From Streptantibioticus parmotrematis (lineage in GTDB: Bacteria; Actinomycetota; Actinomycetes; Streptomycetales; Streptomycetaceae): a stretch of 64,000 nt of DNA. The position numbers were made by a program, and so were the translations under genes. Each line of letters opens with the position of its first letter. The stretch's first letter is position 1. The stretch covers positions 310,001 through 374,000 of the forward strand of contig NZ_JAINVZ010000001.1 of NCBI RefSeq assembly GCF_019890615.1, in the 5' to 3' direction. The notes under the pieces were generated by a model that did no database searches, was not told the origin of the DNA, and was given only the letters and a program-made list of their open reading frames with translations. Positions 18,310-27,345 of the stretch are shown piece by piece.

Positions 18310-20080
18310 CGCGGGCCGCCAGCCGCAGCAGGCCGGGGGAGAGGCGGCCGACGAACCGGGCCGCCTTCGCCTCGAACGTCACCGGCACGACCGCCTTGTT
18401 CCCGCTCACCGCGCGCAGGATCTGCTCGGCCACCTTCTCCGGCGGGTAGTTGCGCTTGGCGTACAGCCCCGACACCCGCTTGCGGCGGGCGTCCTGCTCG
18501 GAGTCGCTCAGGCCGGAGAACGTCGTGGTCCGGGTGATGTTGGTGTTGACGATGCCCGGGCAGATCGCGCTCACCCCGATCCCCGAGGGCGCCAGTTCCG
18601 CGCGCAGGCAGTCCGACAGCATGAACACGCCCGCCTTGCTGGTGGCGTACGCGGCGAGCACCTTCGAGGGCAGGTAGGCGGCGGCCGAGGCGAGGTTGAC
18701 GATGTGGCCGCCCTCGCCGCGCTCGCGCATCAGCGTCCCGAAGGCGCGGCAGCCGTGGATGACACCCCACAGGTTGACGTCCAGGACCCGCTTCCACTCC
18801 TTCTCGGTGGTGTCGAGGAACGTCCCGGAGTGGCCGATGCCCGCGTTGTTCACCACGATGTCCGGCACGCCGAGTCCGGCCGCGACCTCGGTGGCGAAGG
18901 TGTCGACAGCGGCGCCGTCCGAGACGTCCACCCGCCAGGCCCGGGCGTTCGCGCCGAGCAACCGGGCCAGTTCCACGGTGCGTTCGGCCGCCTCCAGGTC
19001 CAGGTCGCAGACCGCCACGTCGGCGCCCCGCTCGGCGAACGCCAGCGCGGTGGCCCGTCCGATGCCGGAGCCCGCGCCCGTGACGACCGCCAACTTCCCG
19101 GCGAACGGGCGGTGTTCGGCCTCCCCGCGACCCGCCCGGTCCAGGCCGGGGGCGGCGGGCTCGCCGTCCAGGTGGCCGGTGAACTCCCTGACCATGCGTG
19201 CCACGGTCGTTCCCTTCTCCAGCAGCGCCGACCAGTGGGTCGCCGGAACGGTGCGCCGCCACAGCCGCGGCGCCCACCGCTCCAGACCCTCGGACAGCGC
19301 CGGGCTGACGTAGTGGTCCTTGGTCAACGTGATCAGCTGCACCGGCACGTCCGTGGGCCGCTGCCGCGGTCGCGCCAGACGGGGCAGCATGTTCGCCCGG
19401 TACAGCGTGATGCCGCGCACCGCGTCGTCCGCGAGCGTCGACTGCGGATGACCGGGGCGTGGCGTGACGCCCTCGATCCGCCGCAGCACGCCGCCCCAGC
19501 GGTCCGCGAGACCCAGCCGCCAGGCCGCCGGGGCGAGCGCGGGCAGGTGGAAGGCGGTGATGTACCACGAGTGCGCGGCCTGCGTGAGCAGTTGGCCCAC
19601 GTGGCGGGGCGTGGGCCGGGCCAGCCGGTGCCGGATCCACAGCGCCACGTGGTCCAGGCACGGCCCGGACAGCGAGGTGTACGACGCGATGCGCTCGCCC
19701 GAGCCGGGCTCGGTGACCGCCTCCCAGGACTGGATGGACCCCCAGTCGTGCGCCACCACGTGGACCGCCTCGCCCGGGCTGACCGCGTCGACGACGGCGA
19801 ACAGGTCACCGGCGAGCAGCGGGAGCCGGTAGTCCGCGCGCCGCTGCGGCCGCCCGGAAGCCCCGGCACCGCGCACGTCGTAGCGCACCACATGGTGGTC
19901 GCGGGCCAGCTCGTCGGCCACGTCGTCCCACACCCGGTGCGTGTCGGGGTAGCCGTGCACCAGCAGCACCGTGGTCCGGTGCGCGTCGCCCTGCTCGTAG
20001 ACCGCCAGCGGCACCCCGGCCGAGACCACCGTGCGCCGCCGCACCGCCACCGGGCCGGTCCGCTCCGCAAGACCGCTCAT
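18296..20080 (-). CDS. Alpha/beta hydrolase - short-chain dehydrogenase fusion (EphD-like)
   Basis: The 594-residue protein joins an N-terminal alpha/beta hydrolase (about 1-290) to a C-terminal SDR (about 322-594). The hydrolase part has LLVHGYPDTHRVWDDVA, HDWGSIQSWEAV (the nucleophile position is Asp, as in epoxide hydrolases) and a late THWSALLEK His. The SDR part has VVTGAGSGIGRATALAFAERG, VNNAGIG and the YATSK catalytic pair. Length and order match mycobacterial EphD (epoxide hydrolase/dehydrogenase). Its ATG overlaps the upstream M24 gene's stop (ATGA). It is the last gene of a four-gene operon and probably works on an oxidised lipid or hydrophobic substrate; this is inference. Confidence 0.93.
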   Translation of the reverse strand: MSGLAERTGPVAVRRRTVVSAGVPLAVYEQGDAHRTTVLLVHGYPDTHRVWDDVADELARDHHVVRYDVRGAGASGRPQRRADYRLPLLAGDLFAVVDAVSPGEAVHVVAHDWGSIQSWEAVTEPGSGERIASYTSLSGPCLDHVALWIRHRLARPTPRHVGQLLTQAAHSWYITAFHLPALAPAAWRLGLADRWGGVLRRIEGVTPRPGHPQSTLADDAVRGITLYRANMLPRLARPRQRPTDVPVQLITLTKDHYVSPALSEGLERWAPRLWRRTVPATHWSALLEKGTTVARMVREFTGHLDGEPAAPGLDRAGRGEAEHRPFAGKLAVVTGAGSGIGRATALAFAERGADVAVCDLDLEAAERTVELARLLGANARAWRVDVSDGAAVDTFATEVAAGLGVPDIVVNNAGIGHSGTFLDTTEKEWKRVLDVNLWGVIHGCRAFGTLMRERGEGGHIVNLASAAAYLPSKVLAAYATSKAGVFMLSDCLRAELAPSGIGVSAICPGIVNTNITRTTTFSGLSDSEQDARRKRVSGLYAKRNYPPEKVAEQILRAVSGNKAVVPVTFEAKAARFVGRLSPGLLRLAARVNAG

Positions 20081-20940
20081 CGCAGGGCCCCCTCGTGGAC
20101 GCGCCGCACGTGCGGCAGGTCGTCGTCGAGCCAGTAGGCGTCGTCCTCGGTCACCACGAGCAACTCCTCGAACTTCAGGCCCACATCACGGAACCCGACG
20201 TGCGGTTCCACCGCCCACAGCCCCGGCGTCGGCGGATGCGCGGACGAGCGGCCGTCCGCCCACAGCGGGGAGCGGCCGTGCAGCCGCTCGCTGATCAGCT
20301 CCCGGCCCAGCGTCTGGAGGGTGCGCACCCCGAAGCCGAAGAGGTTCACCCCGGCCGGGCCGCGCGGGGTGACCCGGGTGACCTGGTGGCCGATCACCCG
20401 GCCCGGGTACACCTGGTGGCGGTTGTCGTAGCCGTGCCGCGCGATGAGCGCGTCGACGGCCGCGTACACCTCGTTGAGCGGCTTGCGCGCCCGCACCTCG
20501 CGCAGGATCAGGTCGCGGTACTCCAGCAGGTCGACCGCGATGCGATCCCAGATGGGATTGTCGCCGACCTTGCCCGCGTAGCCGATGTCGGCGGTGTAAC
20601 CGTCCACCACCGGCGCGCAGTCCAGCACGTACGACATGCCGGGCCTCAGCACACGGCCGCTGGCGAAGAACTGCAACGGCGTGCGGAAGTGCCGGAAGGC
20701 GGTGCGGTCGCCGAACCAGGCGAACGGCACGTGGAAGAAGTCCTCGACGCCCTCGGCCACCAGCTCGCGCCGCAGCCGCGCCGCCGCCTGACGCTCCGTC
20801 ACTCCCGGTTCCAGCCAGTCGGCGACGCGGTCGGCGCACCGGTAGGCGAGCTGCTGGAGTTCACGGAAGCGGTCGAGATCGCGGTCGTCGTAACGGAACG
20901 ACGGGGCACGCCCGTTGCGGGGCGGCGAGAGGGTGCTCAT
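20077..20940 (-). CDS. M24 family metallopeptidase-like protein
   Basis: The 287-residue protein has the pita-bread fold of methionine aminopeptidase and Xaa-Pro peptidase. All five metal ligands can be placed: D107 and D118 (VLDCAPVVDGYTADIG, the usual 11-residue spacing), H185 (RVIGHQ), E245 (AVEPHVG) and E258 or E259 (LKFEELLVV). Many M24 proteins outside the MetAP group act on small molecules or have lost peptidase activity, so peptide cleavage is not assured. It lies between the ferredoxin reductase and EphD-like genes and overlaps the latter. The start is ATG 20940; a much longer open frame upstream is not supported because it would overlap the reductase gene. Confidence 0.88.
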   Translation of the reverse strand: MSTLSPPRNGRAPSFRYDDRDLDRFRELQQLAYRCADRVADWLEPGVTERQAAARLRRELVAEGVEDFFHVPFAWFGDRTAFRHFRTPLQFFASGRVLRPGMSYVLDCAPVVDGYTADIGYAGKVGDNPIWDRIAVDLLEYRDLILREVRARKPLNEVYAAVDALIARHGYDNRHQVYPGRVIGHQVTRVTPRGPAGVNLFGFGVRTLQTLGRELISERLHGRSPLWADGRSSAHPPTPGLWAVEPHVGFRDVGLKFEELLVVTEDDAYWLDDDLPHVRRVHEGALR

Positions 20941-20993
20941 GACGGGCCTTCCGGACGTCGGGCGGGGACGGGGATGCGGGGCGGGCGGCGCGG

Positions 20994-22097
20994 TCACAGG
21001 TCGAGTTCGAGGCACCCGCCCTCCGCGGCACGCGAGACGCACACCAGCATCCGCCCGGCGGCCCGCTCCTCGTCGGTCAGCTTGCGGTCCCTGTGCTCGA
21101 CCTCGCCCGCGAGCACCCGTACGGCGCACACCCCGCAGAACCCCTGACGGCACGAGTACGGGGTGGCCGGGTCGCGCTCGCGCAGCACCTGGAGCGCGGT
21201 GCGGTCCGCCGGCACGTCGAGCACCTCGCCGCTGCCGCGCAGCCGCACCGTGAACGGGCGCCCGTCGCGGACCGGCGCGGCGGTGAAGCGCTCGAAGTGC
21301 AGCGCCCGCGCCGCACTCGCGTCGAACGCGGCCCGCACTGCGTCCAGCATCGGCCCGGGACCGCAGCAGTAGACGGCCGATCCGGCGGGCGCCCGGGACA
21401 GCAGTCCGGCCGCGTCCGGCACGCCGTGCTCCTCGTCGGTCAGCACCTCCACCCGGTCCGGCGAGCGCGCGGCCAGTTCGGCCAGCTCGTCGGCGAACGG
21501 CAGCGACGCGCGGGTGCGTCCGCAGTGCACCAACCGCCAGTCCAGACCGCGCCGTTCGGCCTCGCGGGCCATCGGCAGCACCGGCGTGATGCCGATCCCG
21601 CCGGCGATCAGCAGCACCGAGGCGTCCGCCGCGAACGGGAAGGCGTTGCGCGGCCTGCGCACGGTCACCCGTACACCGGGCCGCAGCGCCTCGTGCACCT
21701 CCACCGATCCGCCGCCCCCGCCGTCGATCCGGCGCACGGCGATCCGGTACGCGTGCACGTCGGCCGGGTCGCCGCACAGCGAGTACGGGCGGCGGCGCCC
21801 GGACGGCAGGGTCACGTCCAGATGGGCGCCGGGCTGCCAGCCCGGAAGCCGCCCGCCGTCCGGCGCGGTCAGCCGCAACGACACCACGTCGTCGGCCTCC
21901 TGACGCCGCCGCGTCACGAGCAGCTCCAGTGCGTCGTCCACCGGCGCGGGCACCGGCCGGGGGTGGCGACGTCCGGCGAGCGGGACGTAGACGTCGGCGA
22001 AGGCGGTCAGCAGGCGCATCATGCGGTCGCTGCCGTGCCGGCCGTTGACGTCCGGCGGCGGGACGGCGGCCAGGGGGCTCGGGGTGGTGCGGCTCAT
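20994..22097 (-). CDS. Ferredoxin reductase with C-terminal [2Fe-2S] domain
   Basis: The 367-residue protein is a phthalate-dioxygenase-reductase/vanillate-demethylase-reductase type electron-transfer protein. The flavin motif is RRPYSLCGDP, the NAD(P) motif is LLIAGGIGITPVLPMAREAERRGL, CCGPGPMLDAV follows, and the C-terminal plant-type ferredoxin has CRQGFCGVCAVRVL with a later Cys in MLVCVS. It passes electrons from NAD(P)H to an oxygenase. The likely partner is the diiron-type protein encoded just upstream (22124-23002). The ATG at 22097 lies 26 bp after that gene. Confidence 0.92.
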   Translation of the reverse strand: MSRTTPSPLAAVPPPDVNGRHGSDRMMRLLTAFADVYVPLAGRRHPRPVPAPVDDALELLVTRRRQEADDVVSLRLTAPDGGRLPGWQPGAHLDVTLPSGRRRPYSLCGDPADVHAYRIAVRRIDGGGGGSVEVHEALRPGVRVTVRRPRNAFPFAADASVLLIAGGIGITPVLPMAREAERRGLDWRLVHCGRTRASLPFADELAELAARSPDRVEVLTDEEHGVPDAAGLLSRAPAGSAVYCCGPGPMLDAVRAAFDASAARALHFERFTAAPVRDGRPFTVRLRGSGEVLDVPADRTALQVLRERDPATPYSCRQGFCGVCAVRVLAGEVEHRDRKLTDEERAAGRMLVCVSRAAEGGCLELDL

Positions 22098-22123
22098 GGG
22101 GTCCTCGGGCTGGTCGCGGCGGG

Positions 22124-23002
22124 TCAGTGGGCGGCGGCGCGGGCGGCCGGGGAGCTGCCGAGGTAGGCCACGGCCTGCCGGGTCGAGCCCTCCTGGGTGG
22201 GGTGGTAGTGCGGCCGCAGGTAGCGGGCGCCGGAGCGCGCGGTGCGGCGCAGATCGGGCAGCAGCCCGCGCCGGGCACTGGCGAGGTAGCCGCGCCAGGT
22301 GGCCCGGACCCGGCCGCGCAGCTCGGGATCGGCGGCCATCAGGAAACGGGCGCCGCGTACCCACAGCCAGTACAGGACGGGACCCGCGACGGCCATCGCC
22401 CGCACCCGGCGCGCGTAGCCGGGATCGAGGTGGCACAGCAGGTCGTACGCCACGCTGCGGTGCTCGACCTCCTCGGCGCCGTGCCAGCGCAGCAGGTCCA
22501 GCATGACCGGGTCGGCGCCCGCGCGGTCCAGCTCGTCCGCGTTGAGCACCCAGTCGCCGAGGAAGGCGGTGAAGTGCTCGATGGCGGCGATGATCGCGAC
22601 GCGCTCGACGACGTGCTCGCGCTGCTGTGCGGGGGACAGGCCGGGGCGGTCGCCCAGCACCCGCCGGAACAGCCACTCGATCTGCCGCACGTACGGCGCC
22701 GGGTCCAGGCCCTTGGCCAGCAGGTGGTCCAGCACGCCCTGGTGCGCCTCGGCGTGCATCGCCTCCTGGCCGACGAAGCCGACCACGTCCTCGCGCACCC
22801 GCTCGTCGGTGATCAGCGGCAGTGCCTGCTTGAAGACCCGGACGAACCAGCGCTCGCCCTCGGGCAGCAGCAGATGCAGCACGTTGATCGTGTGGGTGGC
22901 CATCGGATCGCCCGGTATCCAGTGCATGGGCAGCCCGGACCAGTCGAACCGGACGTCCCGGGGCTGGAGGACCAGGTCGGCGTGCTCTTCCGCGGTGGTC
23001 AT
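22124..23002 (-). CDS. Metal-dependent hydrolase-like helical protein (PF10118 type)
   Basis: The 292-residue helical protein has Glu/His pairs at positions typical of a ferritin-like or diiron site: GQEAMHAEAHQG (ExxxHxxxH), AAIEHFTAFLGDW (ExH) and HGAEEVEHRSVAYD (ExxEH). The group is annotated as predicted metal-dependent hydrolase (PF10118, from memory), but the ligand pattern also fits a diiron oxygenase or fatty-acid-modifying enzyme. The adjacent ferredoxin reductase supports an oxygenase role. I use ATG 23002, which has GGAG 8 bases upstream; a GTG at 23044 would add 14 residues without a ribosome-binding site. It is the first gene of the operon, divergent from TetR. Confidence 0.85.
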   Translation of the reverse strand: MTTAEEHADLVLQPRDVRFDWSGLPMHWIPGDPMATHTINVLHLLLPEGERWFVRVFKQALPLITDERVREDVVGFVGQEAMHAEAHQGVLDHLLAKGLDPAPYVRQIEWLFRRVLGDRPGLSPAQQREHVVERVAIIAAIEHFTAFLGDWVLNADELDRAGADPVMLDLLRWHGAEEVEHRSVAYDLLCHLDPGYARRVRAMAVAGPVLYWLWVRGARFLMAADPELRGRVRATWRGYLASARRGLLPDLRRTARSGARYLRPHYHPTQEGSTRQAVAYLGSSPAARAAAH

Positions 23003-23084
23003 GGCGGCGACTCCGTCAGCGAGAGGGATCACGTGAGGGTTCACGCGGGGAATCAGCGGAGGGGTGGGGAAGCGAGGCGCGTTA

Positions 23085-23128
23085 TTGAGGGTTACTCAAC
23101 AGTAAGAGATATTGAGATCCTGTCAATA
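23085..23128. promoter_or_regulatory. Two palindromic operators in the TetR divergent promoter region
   Basis: Two perfect inverted repeats lie in the 136-bp gap between the operon and its divergent TetR gene: TTGAG-N5-CTCAA (23085-23099) and TATTGA-N7-TCAATA (23110-23128). Their shared TTGA/TCAA half-sites suggest one dimeric regulator, most simply the TetR product, acting on both promoters. The second site ends 10 bp before the TetR ATG. Confidence 0.7.
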
Positions 23129-23138
23129 GGATGGGGAC

Positions 23139-23792
23139 ATGGCCCGTACACCCGCCGCCCGCGCTCCGCGCATGCCGCCGACCGACCGTCGCACCCAGAT
23201 CCTGTCGGCGGCCCGCCGTGTCCTGGAGGTCCGTCCGATCGACGACCTCTCGGTGGAGACCGTCGCCGCCGAGGCGGGGGTCTCGCCCGGCCTGCTCTTC
23301 CACTACTTCGGTTCGCAGCGCAAGTTCCGGCACACCGTCCTGGAGGCCGCCGCGCAGGAACTCCTCGACCACGTGCGCCCCGACCCCGGCCTGAGCCCGG
23401 CCGCCCAACTGCGCGCAGGCATCGAGACGTTCGTGGACTACGTCACCCGCTATCCCACGATCTACCAGGCGGTGACCCGGCTGGGCGGCGGTGCGGGCGT
23501 GCGCACCCTGCACCGCTCGGCGCGCTCGACGCTCGCGGGCTGGATCACCCAGGGACTGGCGAGCGCGGGGGCGCCGGTGACGCCCGCGCTGACCTTCTCG
23601 GTCGCGGGGTGGCTCGCGTACATGGAGGAGGTCGTGCTCGCCTGGCTCGACAACCCCGCGATGGACCGGGCGGACCTGCTCGACCTGTGCGAGCGCACCG
23701 CCTACCAGGTGGTGATGGTCGCGCTGGACGACCCCGCGGAATGGGAACGGATCCGCGCGGGGATGCGCGCGGCACCGGACACGGGCGTGTGA
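23139..23792 (+). CDS. TetR family regulator of the divergent redox/hydrolase operon
   Basis: The 217-residue protein has the TetR HTH at about residues 16-62: RRTQILSAARRVLEVRPIDDLSVETVAAEAGVSPGLLFHYFGSQRKF. The C-terminal domain is helical and unassigned (YPTIYQAVTRLGGGAGVRTLHRSARSTLAGWI, a pattern seen in regulators of lipid metabolism). It is divergent from the metal-hydrolase, ferredoxin reductase, M24 and EphD-like operon, with two palindromes between. Autorepression and control of that operon are inferred. It ends 91 bp before the convergent chitosanase gene. Confidence 0.92.
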   Translation: MARTPAARAPRMPPTDRRTQILSAARRVLEVRPIDDLSVETVAAEAGVSPGLLFHYFGSQRKFRHTVLEAAAQELLDHVRPDPGLSPAAQLRAGIETFVDYVTRYPTIYQAVTRLGGGAGVRTLHRSARSTLAGWITQGLASAGAPVTPALTFSVAGWLAYMEEVVLAWLDNPAMDRADLLDLCERTAYQVVMVALDDPAEWERIRAGMRAAPDTGV

Positions 23793-23808
23793 CGGCCCGG
23801 GAGCGACG

Positions 23809-23863
23809 CCGCCCCCGTCCTGGCACTCGTGCGTGTTTCCCACAAGTGCCGGAACGGGGGCGG
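23809..23863. terminator. Bidirectional terminator between tetR and csn
   Basis: A 10-bp outer stem (CCGCCCCCGT / ACGGGGGCGG) continues, after a small internal mismatch, into a 6-bp inner stem (GGCACT / AGTGCC). It fills the gap between the convergent TetR and chitosanase genes. Confidence 0.75.
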
Positions 23864-23883
23864 ATGTTCGGCCTGACGCTAGA

Positions 23884-24771
23884 TCAGATCTGGCTACCGG
23901 CACTGCGCTTGGGGATGGTGTAGTCGAAGTCGGCGCCCACGTGCAGCGGCAGTGGCAGGTTCCACTCGCCCGCCGACGCCATCTGCTGCAACGCCTGAAC
24001 CCGGTCCACGCTGTCCGGCCAGTCCGACTTGCGGCCCGGGGTCTTGGGGTTCTTCAGGTGTGCGGTGCGCACCTGGTTGAACACCCCCAGCCAGGTGTGC
24101 TCGTCGACACCGGACGCCGGCGTGCCGCCCGCCTTCGAGGTCGTCTCGGAGACCAGGACCAGCAGGCCGTCGGGGCTGTCGGGGGCGCCGTCCGGGCCCA
24201 TCTCGACGGCGGTGTCGAAGAAGTTCGCCACCCCCAGGGCCGAGGTGATCCCGACCTTCTGCGCCTCGGCGAGCGCCGGGTCCAGGTAGTTCACGTGAGC
24301 CTGCTCGAACTGCGCCTGGACGAAGACCGGATCCTTCGCCGCCTGCTTCCACGCGGAGGTGAAGCCGCCCAGCCCGGTGTGCGCGTCGCTGCCCGCCGCG
24401 GCGAGCTTCTTGAGCGCGGGCAGGTACTTCGCCAGCGGATTGGACGGCTCCTGCGAGTCGTAGTACGTGACGAGCTTGACGTCGTCGTCGGTCTGCGTGC
24501 AGAAGCCGATGTACCCGGCGGTGTAGCCGCAGCCGTCGCCGTAGTCCTCGATGGCGGCGAAGCCGCTGGTGATGTCGCCGTTCTCGAAGACGTTGGTGAT
24601 CTCGTCGATGGCGTAGCGCTGGTCGTCCGTGAGGCTGATCCCGGCGGCCTTCGCGGGGCGGTCGGCGGCGGGATGGGTGCCCGTCGCCTGGGCGGTCGGG
24701 ACGAACGCGACGGTCAGGGCGGCGGCGACGCCGGTCGTGGTGAGGGCGACGGCCCGTTTGTGCGATGCCAT
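23884..24771 (-). CDS. csn: Secreted chitosanase, glycoside hydrolase family 46
   Basis: The 295-residue protein has a signal peptide (HKRAVALTTTGVAAALTVAFVP, likely cleaved after AQA near residue 30) and a GH46 catalytic domain. DDQRYAIDEITNVFENG holds the acid Glu and IEDYGDGCGYTAGYIGFC the catalytic Asp region, both diagnostic for GH46 (compare Streptomyces sp. N174 chitosanase). It hydrolyses chitosan outside the cell to glucosamine oligomers. The ATG at 24771 follows AAGGGA. Its promoter region carries the palindrome of chitosanase regulation (24935-24951). It converges with the TetR gene. Confidence 0.95.
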   Translation of the reverse strand: MASHKRAVALTTTGVAAALTVAFVPTAQATGTHPAADRPAKAAGISLTDDQRYAIDEITNVFENGDITSGFAAIEDYGDGCGYTAGYIGFCTQTDDDVKLVTYYDSQEPSNPLAKYLPALKKLAAAGSDAHTGLGGFTSAWKQAAKDPVFVQAQFEQAHVNYLDPALAEAQKVGITSALGVANFFDTAVEMGPDGAPDSPDGLLVLVSETTSKAGGTPASGVDEHTWLGVFNQVRTAHLKNPKTPGRKSDWPDSVDRVQALQQMASAGEWNLPLPLHVGADFDYTIPKRSAGSQI

Positions 24772-24934
24772 GCTGGAATCCCTTTCCGTGGTGCGGGTAT
24801 GACGGGATGTTCAGAGGCAGACGGGCGCGGCAACACCGCGCCCCGGAGGTGTTCGCGTACCTGGTCGCGGTACGTGTGCGTGTCCTGGCGCTGGAGAAGC
24901 TAGCGCGGCCCCGCGCGGGGCGTCCAGGGTCTTG

Positions 24935-24951
24935 TTAGGAAACTTTCCTAA
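24935..24951 (-). promoter_or_regulatory. CsnR-type operator of the chitosanase gene
   Basis: On the minus strand the sequence reads TTAGGAAAGTTTCCTAA, a perfect 8+1+8 palindrome. It matches the palindrome known upstream of actinomycete chitosanase genes and bound by the ROK-family repressor CsnR (from memory). It lies about 164 bp before the csn start. The remaining intergenic DNA (24772-25072) shows no gene. Confidence 0.85.
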
Positions 24952-25072
24952 TCTCGCCATGAGTGGCCGAACCACGACACCGCCGACGCCATGACGCGTG
25001 CCGCGCGGGACCGCTGCCCGTCGGCATTTCCACGATGAAGCGCAACCCGACGTCCCCGTCCGGCGGTTCCCG

Positions 25073-27223
25073 TCAGGCGCTGGTGAGGATCACGAGTTGG
25101 CGCGTGGCCCGGGTCATCGCCACGTAGCGGTCGACCGCTCCCGCGACGCCCTCGCCGAACTCCCGCGGATCGACGAGCACCACCAGGTCGAACTCCAGCC
25201 CCTTCGCCAGCTCCGGCGTCAGCGACCGGACCCGCGACGTCTCCGGGAACGTGGGATCGCCGATCACGCAGGCCGTCCCGTCGGCGTTCGCGGCGAGCCA
25301 GGTCCGCAGGACCGACGCCAGGTCCGCGACCCGGCCGTGGCGGACCGGAACGCCGCTCTCGCGAACGGACGTCGGCACGTTGGCATCCGGGAGGACGGCA
25401 CGGATGACCGGCTCGGCCTCCGCCATGACCTCTCGCGGCGTACGGTAGTTGACGCCCAGTGAGGTGACGGTGACGCGGTCGAGCCCGACGCGCTCCAGCC
25501 GTTCCCGCCATGACTCGGTGAACCCGTGCCGGGCCTGGGCGCGGTCGCCGACGATGGTGAAGCTGCGCGACGGGCAGCGCAGCAGCAGCATCTGCCACTG
25601 CGCGTCCGTCAGCTCCTGCGCCTCGTCCACGACGACGTGCGCGAACGGGCCCGCCAGCGGCTCCCGTTCGGCGGCGGGCAGCGCGCTCTCGTCGACCAGG
25701 GCCTCCCGCAGGTCCTCACCACGCAGCATGGTCACCGCGCCCTCCCCGTCGGCGTCGGCCGCGATCACGTTGTCGATCACACCGGCCATGCGCTCGCGCT
25801 CCGCCGCGACGGCGGCCTCGTGCCTGCGCCTGCGCACCGCCGCCTGCGGATCGCCGAGCCGCTGCCGTGCCACGTCCAGCAGCGGCAGGTCGGCGACCGT
25901 CCACGCCGGTGGTTCGGCGCGGCGGCGCAGCGCGCGTGCCTCGTCGGCGCTCAGCCACGGAGCGCACATCCGCAGGTAGGCGGGGACCGACCACAGGTCC
26001 GAGACGAGGTCGGCCGCGTCCAGCAGCGGCCACGCCCGCCGGAAGGTCGTGACCAACTCCTCGTCGCGCAGCAGCGATCGGCCGAACACCTCGGGCGGGA
26101 CGTCGTCGCCGTGCTTGTCCCACAGGATCGCCACCAACTCGTCCCAGACCTGCTCGCGCGCCTCGTTGTGCGGTGTGCCGGGACCCGGCGCCCGGAACGC
26201 CTCGGCCCAGTCGTCGGCGCTCAGCCACACGTCGGACCAGTCGGTGGTCACCGTCAACCCCTCGGTGGGCGGCTCCTCGTAGAACCTGACAGCCGCCTCG
26301 ACCGCCCTCACCATGGCCGCGGACGACTTCAGCCGCGTCACCCGCGGATCGGTCTCCTCCTGGGCGCCGGCGCCCTCCGGGACGAGATCCCGCAGGGTGC
26401 AGGTCCGCACGCCCTCCTCGCCCAGGCTGGGCAGGACGTCCGAGACGTAGGACAGATAGGGCTGATGGGGGCCGACGAACAGCACACCACCGCGACGGTG
26501 GCCCAGGCGGGGGTCGGAGTGGAGCAGGTAGGCGGAGCGGTGCAGGGCGACGACCGTCTTGCCGGTGCCCGGTCCGCCGTCCACTACGAGGGGGCCGCGG
26601 GACCCGGCGCGGATGATGGCGTTCTGGTCCGCCTGGATGGTGGCGAGCACGTCCCGCATCCGCGGTGACCGACTGCCGCCGAGACTGGCGAGGAAGGCGG
26701 ACTGGTCGTCGAGCGCGGCATGGTGTTCGAGCCCTTCGGCGGTGAACACCTCGTCCCAGTAGTCGCTGATCCGGCCGCCCGTCCAGCGGTACCTGCGGCG
26801 GCTCGCCAGGCCCATGGGATCGGCGTGGGTCGCCGCGAAGAACGGCTCGGCCGCCGGGGAACGCCAGTCGACCAGCAGGCGCCGCCCGGTGCTGTCCGTC
26901 AGGCCGAGGCGGCCGATGTAGACCGGTTCCGGGGCGCCGTCGGGCACGACCCGGCCCAGGCACAGGTCGAGCCCGAAACGGCGCAGCGCGCGCAGCCGCG
27001 CGGTGAGCCGGTGGACCTCGGTGTCCCGGTCCATCGCGGCCCGGCCGACGCCACCGGGGGCCTTGAGCTGGGTGTCGAGCCGGCCGGACAGGTCGGCGAC
27101 GGTGTGTTCCAGGCACTCCGCGACGGCGGCGAAGTGCTTCTCGTCGTCGGCGACGAGAGCCGGGTCGGCCTTGGCGGAGAGGCGGCCGGGCAGATCGAAC
27201 GCGCTGGTGGCCGACGGGCTCAT
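25073..27223 (-). CDS. helR: HelR/HelD-like RNA polymerase-recycling ATPase (rifamycin resistance)
   Basis: The 716-residue superfamily 1 helicase-like protein has Walker A GGPGTGKTVVALHRSAYLL, motif II VVVDEAQELTDAQWQMLL, motif III FTIVGDRAQAR, a NYRTPREVMAEAEP motif and late VAMTRATRQLVIL. The N-terminal coiled coil and lack of a full helicase domain set fit HelD-type factors that bind RNA polymerase. The HelR branch in streptomycetes displaces rifamycin from the polymerase. A rifamycin-associated palindrome lies 123 bp upstream (27346-27370), which supports HelR over plain HelD. The start at ATG 27223 follows GGGGGCGATGG. It is transcribed alone. Confidence 0.88.
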   Translation of the reverse strand: MSPSATSAFDLPGRLSAKADPALVADDEKHFAAVAECLEHTVADLSGRLDTQLKAPGGVGRAAMDRDTEVHRLTARLRALRRFGLDLCLGRVVPDGAPEPVYIGRLGLTDSTGRRLLVDWRSPAAEPFFAATHADPMGLASRRRYRWTGGRISDYWDEVFTAEGLEHHAALDDQSAFLASLGGSRSPRMRDVLATIQADQNAIIRAGSRGPLVVDGGPGTGKTVVALHRSAYLLHSDPRLGHRRGGVLFVGPHQPYLSYVSDVLPSLGEEGVRTCTLRDLVPEGAGAQEETDPRVTRLKSSAAMVRAVEAAVRFYEEPPTEGLTVTTDWSDVWLSADDWAEAFRAPGPGTPHNEAREQVWDELVAILWDKHGDDVPPEVFGRSLLRDEELVTTFRRAWPLLDAADLVSDLWSVPAYLRMCAPWLSADEARALRRRAEPPAWTVADLPLLDVARQRLGDPQAAVRRRRHEAAVAAERERMAGVIDNVIAADADGEGAVTMLRGEDLREALVDESALPAAEREPLAGPFAHVVVDEAQELTDAQWQMLLLRCPSRSFTIVGDRAQARHGFTESWRERLERVGLDRVTVTSLGVNYRTPREVMAEAEPVIRAVLPDANVPTSVRESGVPVRHGRVADLASVLRTWLAANADGTACVIGDPTFPETSRVRSLTPELAKGLEFDLVVLVDPREFGEGVAGAVDRYVAMTRATRQLVILTSA

Positions 27224-27345
27224 GCCATCGCCCCCGGCCGGTGGTCCGCGCCGGAGTCCGGCTCGAAAGCTGACAACAACACACGCACGTCGCGAGGCTC
27301 CTATTTCCGCAGGTTCTGGCTTCGGCCTGCGATTGTGCGACGTGG

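Noticed and set aside
24948-25598. A 216-codon minus-strand frame overlapping the end of helR
   Set aside because: It is Arg/Gly-rich shadow sequence of helR without similarity to a known family.
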